Shown piece after piece: positions 5,784 through 7,067 of a stretch of DNA of 7,067 nucleotides. Under the pieces are notes generated by a model, which worked only from the letters and a program-made list of their open reading frames with translations, was not told the DNA's origin and made no database searches. The position numbers and the translations under genes were made by a program. Position 1 is the stretch's first letter, and each line of letters starts with the position of its first letter. This stretch comes from an uncultured Collinsella sp. Lineage in GTDB: Bacteria; Actinomycetota; Coriobacteriia; Coriobacteriales; Coriobacteriaceae. Where the stretch lies: contig CABUZF010000055.1 of NCBI GenBank assembly GCA_902495985.1, positions 1-7,067 on the forward strand, in the 5' to 3' direction.

Positions 5784-6740
5784 GTGAACAACTTGCTACG
5801 TTTGATTGGAAGGCGTCTTGTGGCGCTGCCGATCATGGCATTGGGCGTCACCGTCCTGGTGTTCTTCCTTATGTCGTTCTCCAAGACCGACCCCGCCTAC
5901 ACGGCGTTGGGTGACGGTGCCTCGCCCGAGGCGGTTGCCGAGTACCATGAGAAGTATGGTCTGGACGACCCCTGGCCCGTGCGCTACGTGCGCTATATGG
6001 GCGATTTGATCCATGGTGACATGGGCACCTATGGTGCTGCTCGCAACTCCGTTGCCAAGCGCATCTCCACGGCCCTGCCCGTCACGATGCAGCTGACCTT
6101 TATCGGTCTTGCTATCGGTGCGGTCGTTTCGTTTTTGCTCGGCGTCATCGCGGCGCTGTATCGCGATAAATGGCCGGACCAAGTGATCCGCGTCTTTTCC
6201 ATCGCCGGCTTGGCAACCCCGTCGTTCTGGCTTGCCGTTCTGTTGATCCTGCTGTTCTCTTCCTACCTTAAGGTGCTCCCGGCATCGGGTGCTCTGCCTC
6301 ACTTCACCACGAATCCGGTTGGCTATCTGGGACGTATGATCATGCCCGCTATCGCCTTGGCATTTCCGCTGACGGGCCAGATGACTCGTATCGTGCGTAC
6401 CGCCATGGTCGAGGAGCTCGACAAGGATTATGTCCGTATGGCTCGCGGCGCCGGCGTTCCCGAGAAGGTCGTCGTCGGCATCAACGTTCTTCGCAATGCG
6501 CTGATCACCCCGGTCACCACCCTCGGTCTTAAGATCGGTTACCTCATGGGCGGCGCTGTCGTCATCGAGGTTATCTTCAACCTCCCCGGCATGGGCACCG
6601 CGATTCTGCAGGGCGTTCAGGGCAACGAGGCGAACCTGGTTCAGGGCGTCGTCATCGTCGTTGCTCTTGCCTTCATCATCATCAACATCGTGGTTGACAT
6701 GCTCTACCTGCTCATCAACCCGCGCATCAGGACGGTGTAG
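5784..6740 (+). CDS. DppB/OppB-type ABC transporter permease
   Basis: A 318-residue inner-membrane permease of the binding-protein-dependent transport family, of usual length for DppB/OppB. Seen: an N-terminal helix (about 10-31) after LLRLIGRRL, then the typical extracytoplasmic segment with a YGLDDPWPVRY motif (58-68) and GDLIHGDMG (73-81). The transmembrane core has helices near 98-124, 136-160, 186-205, 246-268 and 287-311. The cytoplasmic EAA-like loop at about 209-240 (ELDKDYVRMARGAGV and LRNALITPV) is the coupling site for the ATPase subunits. FNLPGMG (265-271) is a family hallmark. It should pair with the next gene product as a heterodimer and receive ligand from the binding protein encoded upstream. 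GTG start; the stop TAG is 3 bases before the next ATG, so the two permeases are probably translationally coupled. Confidence 0.93.
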   Translation: MNNLLRLIGRRLVALPIMALGVTVLVFFLMSFSKTDPAYTALGDGASPEAVAEYHEKYGLDDPWPVRYVRYMGDLIHGDMGTYGAARNSVAKRISTALPVTMQLTFIGLAIGAVVSFLLGVIAALYRDKWPDQVIRVFSIAGLATPSFWLAVLLILLFSSYLKVLPASGALPHFTTNPVGYLGRMIMPAIALAFPLTGQMTRIVRTAMVEELDKDYVRMARGAGVPEKVVVGINVLRNALITPVTTLGLKIGYLMGGAVVIEVIFNLPGMGTAILQGVQGNEANLVQGVVIVVALAFIIINIVVDMLYLLINPRIRTV

Positions 6741-6743
6741 ATT

Positions 6744-7067
6744 ATGGTAAAGATTCGAGAGAAGCAAACCGAGCAGCTCGAGAAGGCTGCCTCCAAGGGG
6801 CTCAAGCTCGGTGGCTGGAAGAAGATGACGCTGTCTTCTAAGATTGCAGCCGTCGTGCTGGTGCTGGTCGCCCTGACTGCGATTCTGGCGCCCCTTCTTG
6901 CCCCCTATAGCCCGGTCGAGATCTTTACGGCTCGCCAGGCTCCCGGCAACGGATTTATCTTCGGTACCGACGATAAGGGTCGCGACATTCTGTCGCGTAT
7001 GCTCTACGGTGGTCGTTACTCGCTGATTATCGGCTTTGGCGCCACTGCCATGGCTCTGGTCTGCGGC
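6744..7067 (+). CDS. DppC/OppC-type ABC transporter permease (5' part, runs off the window)
   Basis: The first 108 codons of the second permease; the frame is open to the window end. Seen: a charged cytoplasmic N-terminus (1-32, rich in Lys/Glu), a first transmembrane helix (about 33-54), then APYSP and the hallmark FGTDDKGRDILSRMLYGGRYSL (73-94), characteristic of DppC/OppC/NikC proteins, leading into a second helix. The family is usually close to 300 residues, so roughly two thirds, including the EAA loop, is missing. The ATG follows the previous stop by 3 bases. AGGA at 6729-6732 is rather far (11 bases) for a ribosome site, which favours coupled translation. ATPase genes are expected downstream by analogy with dpp/opp operons but are not visible. 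Confidence 0.92.
   Translation, partial: MVKIREKQTEQLEKAASKGLKLGGWKKMTLSSKIAAVVLVLVALTAILAPLLAPYSPVEIFTARQAPGNGFIFGTDDKGRDILSRMLYGGRYSLIIGFGATAMALVCG

Noticed and set aside
5796..6767. 323-codon open frame on the minus strand
   Set aside because: It is antisense to the DppB-type permease; the Asp/His-rich product mirrors GTC/ATC-rich membrane-protein codons.
1..7067. tRNA, rRNA, CRISPR, insertion sequence, attachment site or defence system
   Set aside because: No repeat-spacer pattern, transposase, integrase or RNA-gene signature was seen; gene content is ordinary chromosomal housekeeping plus a transporter.

Overview
The window reads as chromosome from a GC-rich actinobacterium, most likely of class Coriobacteriia (a Collinsella-like gut bacterium). 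This is inferred from the actinobacterial form of MurJ (a VANNLPNMLYELVMGG stretch), an atypical UvrC with a long cysteine-rich insert, C/G-ending codons and several GTG starts. No database search was possible, so the taxonomy is an inference.

Layout: all five genes are on the + strand. Positions 19-3648 hold a tight two-gene unit: murJ (lipid II flippase, cell-wall synthesis) followed with no spacer by uvrC (nucleotide excision repair nuclease subunit). A 364-base gap (3649-4012) follows, with no gene and no convincing terminator for uvrC. It holds a candidate promoter (about 3749-3780) and then what looks like a structured 5' leader of roughly 220 bases. From 4013 to the window end runs a peptide/nickel-type (DppABC/OppABC-like) ABC transporter operon: a Tat-type lipoprotein substrate-binding protein, a DppB-type permease and the first 108 codons of a DppC-type permease. 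The ATPase genes would be expected beyond the right edge.

How the genes work together: the binding protein should be exported folded by the Tat system, lipid-anchored at the cell surface, and deliver an oligopeptide-like ligand to the permease heterodimer. The binding-protein gene is separated from the permeases by 157 bases carrying four successive stem-loops. One is a 15-bp stem resembling an intrinsic terminator without a proper T-run. This is the classic place to lower permease output relative to binding protein.

Most interesting non-coding signals: (1) the leader at 3808-3902, which can fold as a three-way junction (11-bp closing stem plus two hairpins), followed by an 8-bp GC-rich hairpin and a small hairpin that covers the Shine-Dalgarno of the binding-protein gene. 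It matches no riboswitch class I can recognise. (2) The stem-loop array at 5626-5743. In the proteins, the UvrC cysteine motif that binds an iron-sulfur cluster in E. coli is altered: one ligand is Gly and extra cysteines lie in an insert. All secondary structures were found by eye; no folding energies were computed.
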